From an uncultured Butyricicoccus sp. (GTDB taxonomy: Bacteria; Bacillota; Clostridia; Oscillospirales; Butyricicoccaceae): 40,781 nucleotides of DNA. Of this stretch, positions 1 to 7,797 are shown piece by piece; the stretch's first letter is position 1, and the number at the start of each line of letters is the position of its first letter. Location: assembly GCA_934532985.1 (NCBI GenBank), contig CAKTAV010000016.1:1-40781 (forward strand), given 5' to 3'. Made by a program: the position numbers and the translations under genes. Below the pieces are notes generated by a model. It was not told the DNA's origin and ran no database searches. It worked only from the letters and a program-made list of their open reading frames with translations.

Positions 1-74
1 GGATGTAGCTCATCTGGTAGAGCGCCACCTTGCCAAGGTGGAGGTAGCGAGTTCGAGCCTCGTCATCCGCTCCA
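1..74 (+). tRNA. tRNA-Gly (GCC), 5' end cut by window edge
   Basis: The cloverleaf is complete except for the first two bases of the acceptor stem, which lie outside the window. The D-arm is GCTC/GAGC, the anticodon arm CCACC-TTGCCAA-GGTGG gives anticodon GCC, the T-arm is GCGAG-TTCGAGC-CTCGT, and the 3' acceptor strand CATCCGC is followed by T and an encoded CCA (72-74). The visible GGATG pairs with CATCC. A U-tailed hairpin follows at once, so this is the last gene of its transcript. Confidence 0.95.
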
Positions 75-78
75 TATT

Positions 79-110
79 AAGAACCAACCGGTTATGGTTG
101 GTTCTTTTGT
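79..110 (+). terminator. intrinsic terminator of tRNA-Gly
   Basis: A perfect stem AAGAACCAACC (79-89) / GGTTGGTTCTT (96-106) with a six-base loop runs into a T-rich tail, five bases after the tRNA CCA. Confidence 0.85.
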
Positions 111-118
111 TATGCAAA

Positions 119-160
119 GAACTCGCTACCTCCACCGAGCCGAAGGCGTCGCAGCGACGC
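119..160. repeat. inverted copy of a tRNA-Gly segment plus adjoining short palindrome
   Basis: Positions 119-136 are the exact reverse complement of tRNA positions 37-54 (anticodon-stem 3' strand, variable loop and start of the T-arm), 18 of 18 bases. Ten bases further on, GCGTCGC-A-GCGACGC (146-160) forms a perfect palindrome. No ORF covers the area. The 18-base match is too long for chance, but its origin (duplicated fragment, element end or structured trailer) cannot be told from this window. Confidence 0.8.
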
Positions 161-257
161 ACTCCGCGGTCGCTACGATGAATTTCACTACCTTAGTTTG
201 GAATTAAAAAAAACGGTAAGCTTTACTTTGAGAATAGACAGAGGAATTGTTCACACG

Positions 258-296
258 AAAAAAGCCTTGACAGCATGAACGCTGACAAGGCTTTTG
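258..296 (-). terminator. intrinsic terminator of the DUF5067-like lipoprotein gene
   Basis: AAAAGCCTTGACAGC and GCTGACAAGGCTTTT form a near-perfect stem (one A/A mismatch) around a short loop. It ends in a T-run on the minus strand, 17 bases past the stop codon at 313. A-tracts on both sides make it usable in both directions. Confidence 0.8.
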
Positions 297-312
297 TAAG
301 AAAATCGAGGTA

Positions 313-996
313 TTACTGACCGGTTGTATCCGTCTGGGTACCAAAACTATAGCGCAGAGAGAGAATATCATCTGAGCTGTTGAGCAGATTAGTGACCTCA
401 ATGCGGACATCGTCCTCCGTGTTGTCCAACAGATAATAGGCCGCACAGGTGATGGACTGACCGGGCTCCACAAGCTGAAGCTGCGCGGAATACTCTTCGT
501 CCAGTCCGGACGGACTGGAGTTTGCCAGACGGTAATCACTTTGATAAGCATATGTTACCGCCGTTGTGCTGAACGCTGCCTGCTTCTCGGAATTATTTGT
601 GAAGGAGTAGGTTGCGCGCAGTGCCGGACAATCGTTGATATCTGTGGTTTCTTCACAACCGAGGACAGAGATGACGTAATCGCCGTAGGTGATCGAAATG
701 CCATCTGCGTTGAGCGCGCTGTCAGATCCCTGCTCGTTCGGTGTGTTTTCTGCCGTGGCCAATGCATCATTGGTGTTCTTGTCGGCACTGGTATCTTCCG
801 TATCCGAATGCTCGGTGTTGTTCTTGCCAACATCCGAGGAAGTCATCGAACCGGAATTGCCGGAACCCGTATCCTGTGTGGAGGACGCAGCGGGTTTGCT
901 TTGTTTTTTGGATGCGGTATCTTTATTATTATTGCCGCAGGCCACACAGGTGGCGGCGACGAGAAGACAGAGTAAAACAGCAGAAAGCTTTTTCAT
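313..996 (-). CDS. lipoprotein with DUF5067-like C-terminal domain
   Basis: A 227-residue secreted lipoprotein. Residues 1-20 are a type II signal peptide with lipobox VACG (Cys20 would be lipidated). Residues 21-95 are a low-complexity Ser/Thr/Asn/Asp linker typical of cell-wall-crossing tethers. Residues 95-220 form a beta-rich domain with the pattern 'ALRATYSFTNNS ... VEPGQSITCAAYYLLDN', which resembles the DUF5067 family found in Firmicutes lipoproteins, probably an immunoglobulin-like fold. The function is unknown. The ATG start has GGAGGGT six bases upstream. It is monocistronic, with its own promoter region upstream and a terminator behind it. The family assignment is from memory of the pattern. 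Confidence 0.85.
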   Translation of the reverse strand: MKKLSAVLLCLLVAATCVACGNNNKDTASKKQSKPAASSTQDTGSGNSGSMTSSDVGKNNTEHSDTEDTSADKNTNDALATAENTPNEQGSDSALNADGISITYGDYVISVLGCEETTDINDCPALRATYSFTNNSEKQAAFSTTAVTYAYQSDYRLANSSPSGLDEEYSAQLQLVEPGQSITCAAYYLLDNTEDDVRIEVTNLLNSSDDILSLRYSFGTQTDTTGQ

Positions 997-1103
997 AACA
1001 CCCTCCGTTGAAATCGTATAACATGTCGTTATTCGGCCGCATCAGAAAGGCAAACGGATTGTTGTTTCCGCTGCTTTCCGAGCGCACCAAAAAAGATAAA
1101 CTA

Positions 1104-1132
1104 AGGATAGCATCTTTCTTCAAAAAAAACAA
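1104..1132 (-). promoter_or_regulatory. promoter candidate for the DUF5067-like lipoprotein
   Basis: On the minus strand TTGTTT (1127-1132) and TATCCT (1104-1109) are 17 bases apart, with a TGC extended -10. An A/T-rich tract flanks it. An overlapping alternative, TTGAAG-17-TTTATC, also exists. Confidence 0.45.
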
Positions 1133-1234
1133 GATATTTTTAGCTGCTTTTCTGGGAGAATGACAAAAAATCGCACCATTTTTGGCAAGAGTAGGACAAA
1201 TACCTATGAAACTGTGCAACAGCACAGAAGAATA

Positions 1235-2650
1235 TCAGAAGCGGAAGTCGCGCTGTCCCAGGTGAATGTTTTCGATATATTTCCGAGCCTTAGCGCGGAC
1301 GGTTTCATTGGGAATAGTCTCCAGCTCCTTGCGGATGAGCGCTTCGCCGACGGCCTTAGTTTCCGGAGACGCGTAATCCTCCAGATATTCCTTGAGCGTC
1401 ATCAAGGCATTGGGGTGACAGCAGTTGACAATTTGCTTGCTCTTGAGCAGGCTCATGAAGCGGTCTCCGGTGCGTCCGGCGCGATAGCATGCCGTGCAAA
1501 AAGAGGGGACATAGCCGAGATCCATCAGCCAGTGTACAACCTCATCCAGCGTGCGGCGATCGTCCACATCGAATTGAATGGTATCCTCCGGGCGAACCTC
1601 CTCCGTGTAGCCGCCGACCGAGGTACGGGAGCCTCCGGAGATTTGCGAGACACCGAGATTCAGCACGCGTTCGCGGCTCTGCTGGCTCTCGCGCGTGGAG
1701 ACAATCATGCCGGTATACGGCACGGCGATGCGGATACAGGCGACAATCTTAGCGAACGTATCGTCCGAGATGCCGTTGTCAAAGACATCCGGGTCAATGT
1801 CCTCCGCAGTGCGGACGCGCGGAACGCTGATGGTGTGCGGGCCGACGCCCTTATATGCTTCCAAGTGCTCAGCGTGCATGATGATACCGGTGAAATCATA
1901 GCGGTAATTGTTCAGACCGAACAGCACGCCCAAACCGACGTCGTCGATGCCGCCATCCATCGCGCGGTCCATGGCCTCAGTATGGTAGGCATAGTCTGAC
2001 TTCGGTCCGGACGGATGCAGCTGTTCATAGGATTTCTTATTATAGGTCTCCTGAAACAGAATATAGGTGCCGATACCGGCGTCCTTGAGCTTCGTGTAGT
2101 TTTCTACGGTTGTAGCGGCGATATTGACGTTGACGCGACGGATCGCGCCATTTTTGTGCTGGATGCTGTAGATGGTGTGAATGCATTCCAGAATGTACTC
2201 CAACGGATTGTTCACGGGGTCCTCGCCAGCCTCAATGGCCAAACGCTTGTGCCCCATGTCCTGCAAGGCGATGACTTCCTCACGAACCTCCTCCTGCGTC
2301 AACTTTTTGCGCGGAATATGACGGTTTTTGGCGTGATATGGACAGTATTCACAGCCATTGATGCAGTAATTGGAAAGATACAGCGGGGCAAACATGACAA
2401 TGCGGTTGCCGTAAAATTCCTGCTTGATGTCGCGTGCAAGCTGGAAGATTTCCTGATTCTTGTCCTCCAGCTCACAGTCCAGCAAAACGAGGGCGTCTTG
2501 GTGGGAGATACCCTTCATCTCGCGTGCTTGTGTTAAGATACGATCGATGACCTCTCGATTATTCTTATTTTCTTCTGCATAGGCAAGACAGCGGCGGATT
2601 TCCTCGTCGCTGATAAATTCCTCTGCCTTGGGTGACATAACATTATACAT
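1235..2650 (-). CDS. hydG: [FeFe]-hydrogenase maturation radical SAM tyrosine lyase HydG
   Basis: 471 residues, the usual HydG length. HydG cleaves tyrosine to p-cresol, CO and cyanide and builds the Fe(CO)2(CN) synthon for the hydrogenase H-cluster. The radical SAM motif CxxxCxxC is at Cys96/Cys100/Cys103 (CINGCEYC). The C-terminal auxiliary-cluster motif is Cys385-x2-Cys388 ... Cys410/411, which distinguishes HydG from ThiH. The chosen ATG (2650) has AGAGGAG eight bases upstream; a 42-codon longer reading frame has no such site and would run through the upstream gene. It overlaps the TM1266-like gene by eight bases, so the two are translationally coupled. HydE, HydF and the hydrogenase itself are not in this window. 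A weak hairpin CTGTGC-AACA-GCACAG lies just past the stop (1212-1227). Confidence 0.95.
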   Translation of the reverse strand: MYNVMSPKAEEFISDEEIRRCLAYAEENKNNREVIDRILTQAREMKGISHQDALVLLDCELEDKNQEIFQLARDIKQEFYGNRIVMFAPLYLSNYCINGCEYCPYHAKNRHIPRKKLTQEEVREEVIALQDMGHKRLAIEAGEDPVNNPLEYILECIHTIYSIQHKNGAIRRVNVNIAATTVENYTKLKDAGIGTYILFQETYNKKSYEQLHPSGPKSDYAYHTEAMDRAMDGGIDDVGLGVLFGLNNYRYDFTGIIMHAEHLEAYKGVGPHTISVPRVRTAEDIDPDVFDNGISDDTFAKIVACIRIAVPYTGMIVSTRESQQSRERVLNLGVSQISGGSRTSVGGYTEEVRPEDTIQFDVDDRRTLDEVVHWLMDLGYVPSFCTACYRAGRTGDRFMSLLKSKQIVNCCHPNALMTLKEYLEDYASPETKAVGEALIRKELETIPNETVRAKARKYIENIHLGQRDFRF

Positions 2651-2924
2651 GTTCAGACTCCTCTTCTCTCTGTACGTCGGGTGTTTTGGAATAAACCGCT
2701 TTCGCGGAAAGACCGGAGACATTGCCCAGCTTGCCGGAGAGCGCGCTGATAATATTGCCCGGTGCGTCCACCGCAATGCTGATGAGTGAAATATTGCGGC
2801 TGGGGTACGGGATACCCATGCGCCCGATGATATAGCTGCGATATTCGTGTAAGATACGGTTCATCCGGTCAATGCTGTCCGGATTTTCCACGACGATGGC
2901 CACAATGGCGACGCGTGTTTCCAT
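2643..2924 (-). CDS. TM1266-like putative iron-only hydrogenase system regulator
   Basis: A 93-residue small ACT/NikR-C-like protein. The opening 'TRVAIVAIVVENPDSIDRMNRILHEYRSYIIGRMGIPY' and 'ISLISIAVDAPGNIISALSGKLGNVSGLSAKAVYSK' match the TM1266 family, which is routinely found beside [FeFe]-hydrogenase maturases in Clostridia and Thermotoga and is presumed regulatory. It is the first gene of a two-gene operon with hydG, overlapping it by eight bases. The start has AAGGAAGAAG upstream. It lies directly behind a leader carrying an intrinsic terminator, so its transcription may be controlled by attenuation. The biochemical role of the family is not established. Confidence 0.88.
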   Translation of the reverse strand: METRVAIVAIVVENPDSIDRMNRILHEYRSYIIGRMGIPYPSRNISLISIAVDAPGNIISALSGKLGNVSGLSAKAVYSKTPDVQREEESEHV

Positions 2925-3102
2925 GTTGCTTCTTCCTTCTCTCTAAAAAAACGCCCTGTCCAAAGTGGAGCAGGGCGTTGCATGCCAAAGAAACCGCCAT
3001 AGCGGCGGTGCCAGACTCTCGCTCCCGTTCGGACTGCCCGTTTCGGTCGGATTTGCTGTGTCAAATCGTGTTTGCGGTCAGAATGCTCGTTCCGCTCACA
3101 GT
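2925..3102 (-). promoter_or_regulatory. structured 5' leader of TM1266-hydG, candidate cis-regulatory RNA
   Basis: About 178 bases separate the predicted transcription start from the TM1266-like start codon, with no ORF. In minus-strand order the leader has a GCGG/CCGC-closed arm, two small CCG-A2/3-CGG hairpins, the hairpin ACCGCC-GCTAT-GGCGGT, and the terminator at 2945-2979. This order of structured domain then terminator is that of a riboswitch or attenuator. I could not match it to a riboswitch class I know. Confidence 0.5.
2945..2979 (-). terminator. intrinsic terminator inside the 5' leader of the hydG operon
   Basis: On the minus strand AACGCCCTG ... CAGGGCGTT (stem 2971-2979 / 2950-2958, 12-base loop) is followed by a run of seven T. 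It sits only about 20 bases before the start codon at 2924 and downstream of the operon's promoter, which is the position of an attenuator, not of a terminator for an upstream gene. Confidence 0.7.
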
Positions 3103-3108
3103 GTTTTC

Positions 3109-3138
3109 AGTATAGCATGAAGAGGACGGGGGACGCAA
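3109..3138 (-). promoter_or_regulatory. promoter of the TM1266-hydG operon
   Basis: Minus strand: TTGCGT (3133-3138), 18-base spacer, then extended -10 TGC-TATACT (3109-3114). Confidence 0.6.
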
Positions 3139-3199
3139 TGGTACAATGTGCCGTTTTTCGGGAATAGTATCAGGAATTTCGGGTTCCCATCCAAAGGTA

Positions 3200-3228
3200 T
3201 TGCGCCGAAAAATCCGGAATATTATAAT
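3200..3228 (+). promoter_or_regulatory. promoter of the phosphoribosyltransferase-like gene
   Basis: TTGCGC (3200-3205), 17-base spacer, perfect TATAAT (3223-3228). It leaves a leader of about 90 bases that contains a small GGGCGCTTGCCC hairpin. Together with the divergent hydG-operon promoter and leader this accounts for the gene-free stretch 2925-3322. Confidence 0.75.
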
Positions 3229-3322
3229 GAGTAACACAATGTACAACGAGGCAACGAGACAGCACGGTACATGGCGGGCGCTTGCCCGAAAATGCAAGGA
3301 AGCATAGAAAGGAAGAATCATC

Positions 3323-3979
3323 ATGAGTTCACTCGAGCAGAGAGCAATGAGATTTTCATCAAAACGATATGGCAACATGGTTCCTGTCAAGGCGATTCCG
3401 GGTCATTTTGCGACGAACCATTCTCATGTGAACTATTTTATTGATCTGACAACGATCAAACGGAATCATGCGGAGGCATGGGAGTGTGCGCGTGCGCTGG
3501 CAAAGTATTTTGCCCACACGATGAAACCGGTGGAGACGATTGTCTGTCTGGATGGAACAGATGTGATCGGCGCTTTTTTGGCGAAGGAAATCTGTGACTC
3601 GATGCATGTGTCGCATAAATTTAAGTATACCATTGACGTGGTGCATCCAGAGTGCAACTCCAACTGTCAGTTCTTCTTCCGCGAGAATGTGGAACCGATG
3701 ATTCGCGGCAAGCATGTCATTTTGCTGATGGCGTCGGTGACGACGGGTATCACTATCCGCCACGGCATGGAATGTATGGAGTACTACGGAGGCAAGCTGG
3801 AGGGTGTCTCCACGATTTTCAGTGCGGTCAAGGAGATGGACGGCATGCCGGTCAACACGATCTTTACGCCGGAGGATATTCCGGGATATGCCTCGTATGA
3901 CCGCCGCGACTGCCCGTACTGCCAGAGAAACGAGCGCGTAGAGGCGCTGATTAACTCGTTTGGCTATTCGCAAATTTAA
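3323..3979 (+). CDS. phosphoribosyltransferase-like protein (often annotated as orotate phosphoribosyltransferase)
   Basis: 218 residues with a type I phosphoribosyltransferase core. Strand 72-85 (VETIVCLDGTDVIGAF) precedes the PRPP-loop region at 132-145, VILLMASVTTGITI. The usual loop is hhhhDDxxTTGxT; here the TTG is kept but the two acidic residues are Met136-Ala137. The C-terminus carries a CPYC pair (197-200). From memory, close homologues in Clostridia share this altered loop, so it looks like a family trait and not a local mutation. Catalysis on orotate is doubtful. It is monocistronic, with the RBS AAAGGAAG ahead of the ATG, a strong promoter and a strong terminator. Confidence 0.8.
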   Translation: MSSLEQRAMRFSSKRYGNMVPVKAIPGHFATNHSHVNYFIDLTTIKRNHAEAWECARALAKYFAHTMKPVETIVCLDGTDVIGAFLAKEICDSMHVSHKFKYTIDVVHPECNSNCQFFFRENVEPMIRGKHVILLMASVTTGITIRHGMECMEYYGGKLEGVSTIFSAVKEMDGMPVNTIFTPEDIPGYASYDRRDCPYCQRNERVEALINSFGYSQI

Positions 3980-3996
3980 TAACAACGATTGCGATA

Positions 3997-4035
3997 ACGT
4001 CCGCAGCTTCTATGAGGGAGGCTGCGGACGTTTTT
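3997..4035 (+). terminator. intrinsic terminator of the phosphoribosyltransferase-like gene
   Basis: Perfect 11-bp stem ACGTCCGCAGC (3997-4007) / GCTGCGGACGT (4021-4031) followed by TTTT, 18 bases past the stop. Confidence 0.9.
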
Positions 4036-4088
4036 ATGTAAAGAATAGGTAAAACGAAGGATGAAAACTCGTAATGAGAGGGGAAGTA

Positions 4089-4097
4089 TGCTATACT
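4089..4097 (+). promoter_or_regulatory. extended -10 promoter of ppk1
   Basis: TGC-TATACT (TG at 4089-4090, -10 at 4092-4097) with no good -35. The same TGCTATACT core occurs in front of several other genes in this window. Confidence 0.5.
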
Positions 4098-4144
4098 GAA
4101 CGTAACAAATATACGGATAATTTGTAGAAAGAGGGGGAAAACGA

Positions 4145-6229
4145 ATGGTGAGAGAGGAAGAACAAAGGGGTACGGTGCTGCCGAAAGCATTGCTTGTCAA
4201 CCGAGAACTCAGTTGGCTGGAATTTAACAAGAGAGTGTTGCAGGAAGCGTTTCGAGAAGAGCTTCCGTTGATGGAACGGCTGCGGTTTATCTCGATTTAT
4301 TTTTCCAATTTGGATGAGTTTTTTATGGTGCGTGTGGGCTCATTGACCGATCAGAGCATCACGAATCCGCGCGAGACGGACGACAAAACGGGCTGGACAG
4401 CACAGCGGCAAATGGAGCAGGTTCTGGCGCAGCTGCACGAGGATCAGCCGCTGACGGAGCGGGCATTTGCACAGGTGAAAGCGGCACTGTGGGAGCATGG
4501 GGTGGATTTTGTCGATCTCGCGGTTGGTACGCGGCAGGAGACGGAGTTTGCGGAAAACTGCTTTGAAAATGAAATACTGCCGTTTCTAACACCGCATATT
4601 GTGGATCAAAAGCATCCATTTCCGTTCTTGTACAGCAAGGAAAAGTATATTGTTACGGCAATGACGACCAAAGGCGGCAGTGATAAAATCGGCATCGTCC
4701 CGCAGGGACAGCTGCCAGACTATTTCGCGGTAGCGATAGATGGGAGAACTAAGGTGTTCTTTACCAGTGATATTATCGAGCGATACATCGAGCGTGTGTT
4801 TCCGAAAAAGAAGATCGCGCAGGTATTTACCATGCGCATCACACGCAATGCGGACTTGTCGGCCGAGGATGCCTTTGCATCAGAGGGATTGGATTTTCGC
4901 TCCGTCATGCAGGATATGCTGAAAAAACGCCGACGTCTGTTTGTGGTACGCCTGCAAACATCCCAAAAGCCGCTCCGCCGACTGCTGGAGGAGCTGTGCA
5001 GGCAGCTGCAGCTGCGCAACATGAGTGTGTTTGTGCAGAATATTCCGCTGGATTTTCGCTTTGGCATGACGCTGGACAGCGCAGTGGGAAAACAAGCGGC
5101 GGCACTGCGCTTTCCGGAAGAAAAGCCGTTTCTTCCGGCAGCCTATTGCGGCAAGCAGCGGGTGCGTGATATTGCAGAGGAGGAAAGCCTGATCGTCTAC
5201 CCGTATCATAGCTATACGCCGTTTTTGAATCTGCTGTATGAAGCGGCGGATGATGCAGATGTCGTGTCCATTAAGATTTCACTGTATCGGCTGGCGAGAC
5301 ACAGCAAAGTGGTGTCCGCCTTGTGCCGTGCGGCGGAAAAGGGCAAGGATGTTCTGGTTATGATGGAGCTGCGGGCGCGATTTGATGAGCAGCGCAACAT
5401 TGATTATTCGCAGATACTAGAGGAGGCGGGCTGCCGCGTGATGTATGGTCTGAACGACTATAAGATACACGCTAAGCTGTGTCTGATTACTCGACAGGTC
5501 AATGGAGAAGTACAGTACACTACGCAAATCGGCACAGGAAATTACAACGAAAAGACGGCGGAGCAGTATGTCGATCTGTCCTTCCTGACAAACGATGTGG
5601 ATATCGGCATGGAGGCATCGCGACTGTTTCATCGACTCAGTATTGATGACACGGTGGAGCAGACGGAATGCCTTTGGGTTGCGCCGCACTGCTTCCGCAC
5701 CAAGGTGATGGAATACATCGACCGTGAAATTGCGGAGCAGAGGCGGGGAGGTATCGGACGTATTGCCATCAAGGTCAACTCGCTGAACGATATGGAGATC
5801 ATGAAAAAGCTGGTGGAAGCGTCGCAGGCGGGTGTCTCGGTATCGCTTTATGTACGCGGCATCTGCTGCCTGCGACCGGGAATTTGGGGATATACGGATC
5901 ATATTGAGATTCGCGCGATTATCGGACGATATTTGGAACATGAGCGCATTTTCCTGTTTGGAGAGGGAAAGCGGCAGGAAATCTTCCTCGGCTCCGGTGA
6001 TTTGCTCAATCGCAACACACAGCGGCGGGTGGAGCTGTTTGTAGCGCCGAGGTCCGCGCATGTCCGCGCGCAGCTGCGGCATATTATGGATTTACAGCAA
6101 AGAGATACAACAAACAGCTGGCGGATGCAGCCCAATGGTTCGTATGTTCGTGTGACAAAGAATCAGCCGGAACAGTCAGTATGCGCGCAGGAGGAACTGC
6201 GCGCGTATCTGGAGGAACAGGGATGGTAA
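4145..6229 (+). CDS. ppk1: polyphosphate kinase 1
   Basis: 694 residues, the normal PPK1 size. The enzyme reversibly transfers the gamma-phosphate of ATP onto inorganic polyphosphate. The N-terminal domain opens with the family signature 'NRELSWLEFNKRVL' and 'SNLDEFFMVRVG'. The two C-terminal phospholipase-D-like domains carry the phosphorylated histidine His442 (YKIHAKLCLI), the loop GTGNYNEKTAEQYVD, and the second conserved His599 (YLEHERI) before GSGDLLNRNTQRRVE. GAGGGGG lies eight bases before the ATG. The gene stands alone; no exopolyphosphatase gene is adjacent. No clear terminator separates it from the next gene, which has its own promoter. Confidence 0.97.
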   Translation: MVREEEQRGTVLPKALLVNRELSWLEFNKRVLQEAFREELPLMERLRFISIYFSNLDEFFMVRVGSLTDQSITNPRETDDKTGWTAQRQMEQVLAQLHEDQPLTERAFAQVKAALWEHGVDFVDLAVGTRQETEFAENCFENEILPFLTPHIVDQKHPFPFLYSKEKYIVTAMTTKGGSDKIGIVPQGQLPDYFAVAIDGRTKVFFTSDIIERYIERVFPKKKIAQVFTMRITRNADLSAEDAFASEGLDFRSVMQDMLKKRRRLFVVRLQTSQKPLRRLLEELCRQLQLRNMSVFVQNIPLDFRFGMTLDSAVGKQAAALRFPEEKPFLPAAYCGKQRVRDIAEEESLIVYPYHSYTPFLNLLYEAADDADVVSIKISLYRLARHSKVVSALCRAAEKGKDVLVMMELRARFDEQRNIDYSQILEEAGCRVMYGLNDYKIHAKLCLITRQVNGEVQYTTQIGTGNYNEKTAEQYVDLSFLTNDVDIGMEASRLFHRLSIDDTVEQTECLWVAPHCFRTKVMEYIDREIAEQRRGGIGRIAIKVNSLNDMEIMKKLVEASQAGVSVSLYVRGICCLRPGIWGYTDHIEIRAIIGRYLEHERIFLFGEGKRQEIFLGSGDLLNRNTQRRVELFVAPRSAHVRAQLRHIMDLQQRDTTNSWRMQPNGSYVRVTKNQPEQSVCAQEELRAYLEEQGW

Positions 6230-6295
6230 TTTGAGATAAATGCACGTTTTGTGCGGGGCGGAGGAAGCTTTTTACGTCAGATTCATCGAAAGTCC

Positions 6296-6323
6296 TTGAC
6301 AGGAGAATAATATCGCGTAAACT
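6296..6323 (+). promoter_or_regulatory. promoter of the WG-repeat lipoprotein
   Basis: Consensus TTGACA (6296-6301), 16-base spacer, TAAACT (6318-6323), about 38 bases before the start codon. Confidence 0.75.
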
Positions 6324-6361
6324 AGATAAGTATAGGTATTTACTCACTTTGGAGGAGATTG

Positions 6362-7741
6362 ATGTTGAAAAAACAGGTAGCAGCATTGATTTTAGCGCTG
6401 GGACTTTTGGGCGGCTGTGCGCCAACGACGCAGGGGGAAACGACAGACGAGATACAGGCACAGGGTTCCGCGATACGGGGAGACAGCGATGCAGCCGAAA
6501 TGACAAAGCTTTCGGACTATGTACATAAGGGAACGACGATTGCGGACGCAGCGGAAGCCGGTTTGTTTGATGGTGCTGCACTGCCAGTGGCGGTGGGTGA
6601 CGCCTATACGGTGGTCGGTGCGGACGGCACACCGGTGACGGATGCGCGATATGACCGCGTAAAAGTGCTTGCGACGGCAGAAAAAAAGATTTGGGTATTT
6701 TATCGCGCAAAGCGATTTACCTGCCTGAGCACCAAGGGTGATATCCTGCTGGAAGGCAAGGGCGGAAAGGTGTCGCTGGTGGATGATCAATATCTCGTGT
6801 GGGAAAAGGCAAACGGCGTTAGTGAGATCTTTGCGCTCAATGGCACAAAGCTGATGCGGGTCAAGGGAAAGGTCACTTCGGCGATGGGCGGCGTTCTTGT
6901 CTCTCAGAGCGGGAAGCACTGGTATCTGACCAACACCGAGACGTGGGTGACACAAACGGTGCCGCAGATGAAAACCATCACGGGATTTTATAGGGGATAC
7001 GCCTCGGCGCAGACAGCGGATGGAACGTGGGGGATCCTTAATAGTAAGGGAGAGCTGACCGCACTGGCGGATGTCACTTGGATGGATCAAGTGTATGGCG
7101 GCTATATCTTGGCACAGAACAGCGCAGGCCTGTATGGTGTGCTGACAACGGGCGGAAAAGAGGCGGTTTCCTTTACCTATACCAAGGCAAATGCCTGCGG
7201 AGAGGATGCGCCGATTTATCAGCTGTGGATGGCGGACGGCACCTGCACGGTGCGCAATGTCAAGACAGACCAGAGCATTCGCCTGCCGCGAAAATTCGAC
7301 GGAGAGCCGCTGACGGCGTGGCCGCACAACTATTTCAGCTTTACCGAGGAGGACGGCACGACGATTCTGTTTGATGATTTGGGTACGATGGAGCTGAGCA
7401 CCGGTACCGAGCTGAAGGAATGGGACGAGGACACGCTGGTAGCATGTGATGGTGCGACAACGTCGCTGGTCTATTTGGATCAGGGGATAATGACCAAGCA
7501 GAGAGACGGTGTGTTTGTCAAAAACAACGGCATTTCGCGCGGACAGACGGATTATCTGACGATTTCTGATCCGGAGACTGGTATGCAGGGCATTTGGAAC
7601 ATGGAGGGCAAGGAACAGCTTGCCACAGAATATGATTGGATTCGTCCGGTTGGGAATGGTCTGTTTGCGGCAAAGAAGAGCGGCGGTTGCGGTCTGGTGG
7701 ATACCAAGGGAAAATGGACCGTATACATGAAGGACATGTGA
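6362..7741 (+). CDS. WG-repeat lipoprotein
   Basis: 459 residues from the ATG at 6362. GGAGGAG ends four bases before it; a TTG three bases earlier would sit too close to that site. Residues 1-19 form a lipoprotein signal peptide with lipobox LGGC. The rest is beta-rich and contains WG-type (KWG) repeats, seen as TWGILNSKGEL, LYGVLTTGGKEAVSFTY, MQGIWNMEGKEQLATEYDWI and GCGLVDTKGKW. Such repeats build beta-propeller-like surface proteins of unknown ligand. It is probably exported and anchored to the outer face of the membrane. No enzymatic motif is visible. Confidence 0.85.
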   Translation: MLKKQVAALILALGLLGGCAPTTQGETTDEIQAQGSAIRGDSDAAEMTKLSDYVHKGTTIADAAEAGLFDGAALPVAVGDAYTVVGADGTPVTDARYDRVKVLATAEKKIWVFYRAKRFTCLSTKGDILLEGKGGKVSLVDDQYLVWEKANGVSEIFALNGTKLMRVKGKVTSAMGGVLVSQSGKHWYLTNTETWVTQTVPQMKTITGFYRGYASAQTADGTWGILNSKGELTALADVTWMDQVYGGYILAQNSAGLYGVLTTGGKEAVSFTYTKANACGEDAPIYQLWMADGTCTVRNVKTDQSIRLPRKFDGEPLTAWPHNYFSFTEEDGTTILFDDLGTMELSTGTELKEWDEDTLVACDGATTSLVYLDQGIMTKQRDGVFVKNNGISRGQTDYLTISDPETGMQGIWNMEGKEQLATEYDWIRPVGNGLFAAKKSGGCGLVDTKGKWTVYMKDM

Positions 7742-7797
7742 TTCCGCCTGTGGAAGAGACGTCTTTTTCTACAGAAGAATTTTTGAGAGATTGTTTC

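Noticed and set aside
1..180. Integrated element at tRNA-Gly (attachment site)
   Set aside because: The repeated tRNA segment is inverted, not direct, and there is no integrase, phage or plasmid gene in the window.
1160..1999. Plus-strand 279-codon frame opposite hydG
   Set aside because: Antisense to an intact HydG with all cysteine motifs; no coding signature of its own.
2925..3102. T-box riboswitch in the leader of the hydG operon, suggested by TGGCACCGC on the minus strand
   Set aside because: Only nine bases resemble the T-box core. They are used in a local ACCGCC/GGCGGT hairpin, no antiterminator with the following terminator can be drawn, and the operon is not a tRNA synthetase or amino-acid gene.
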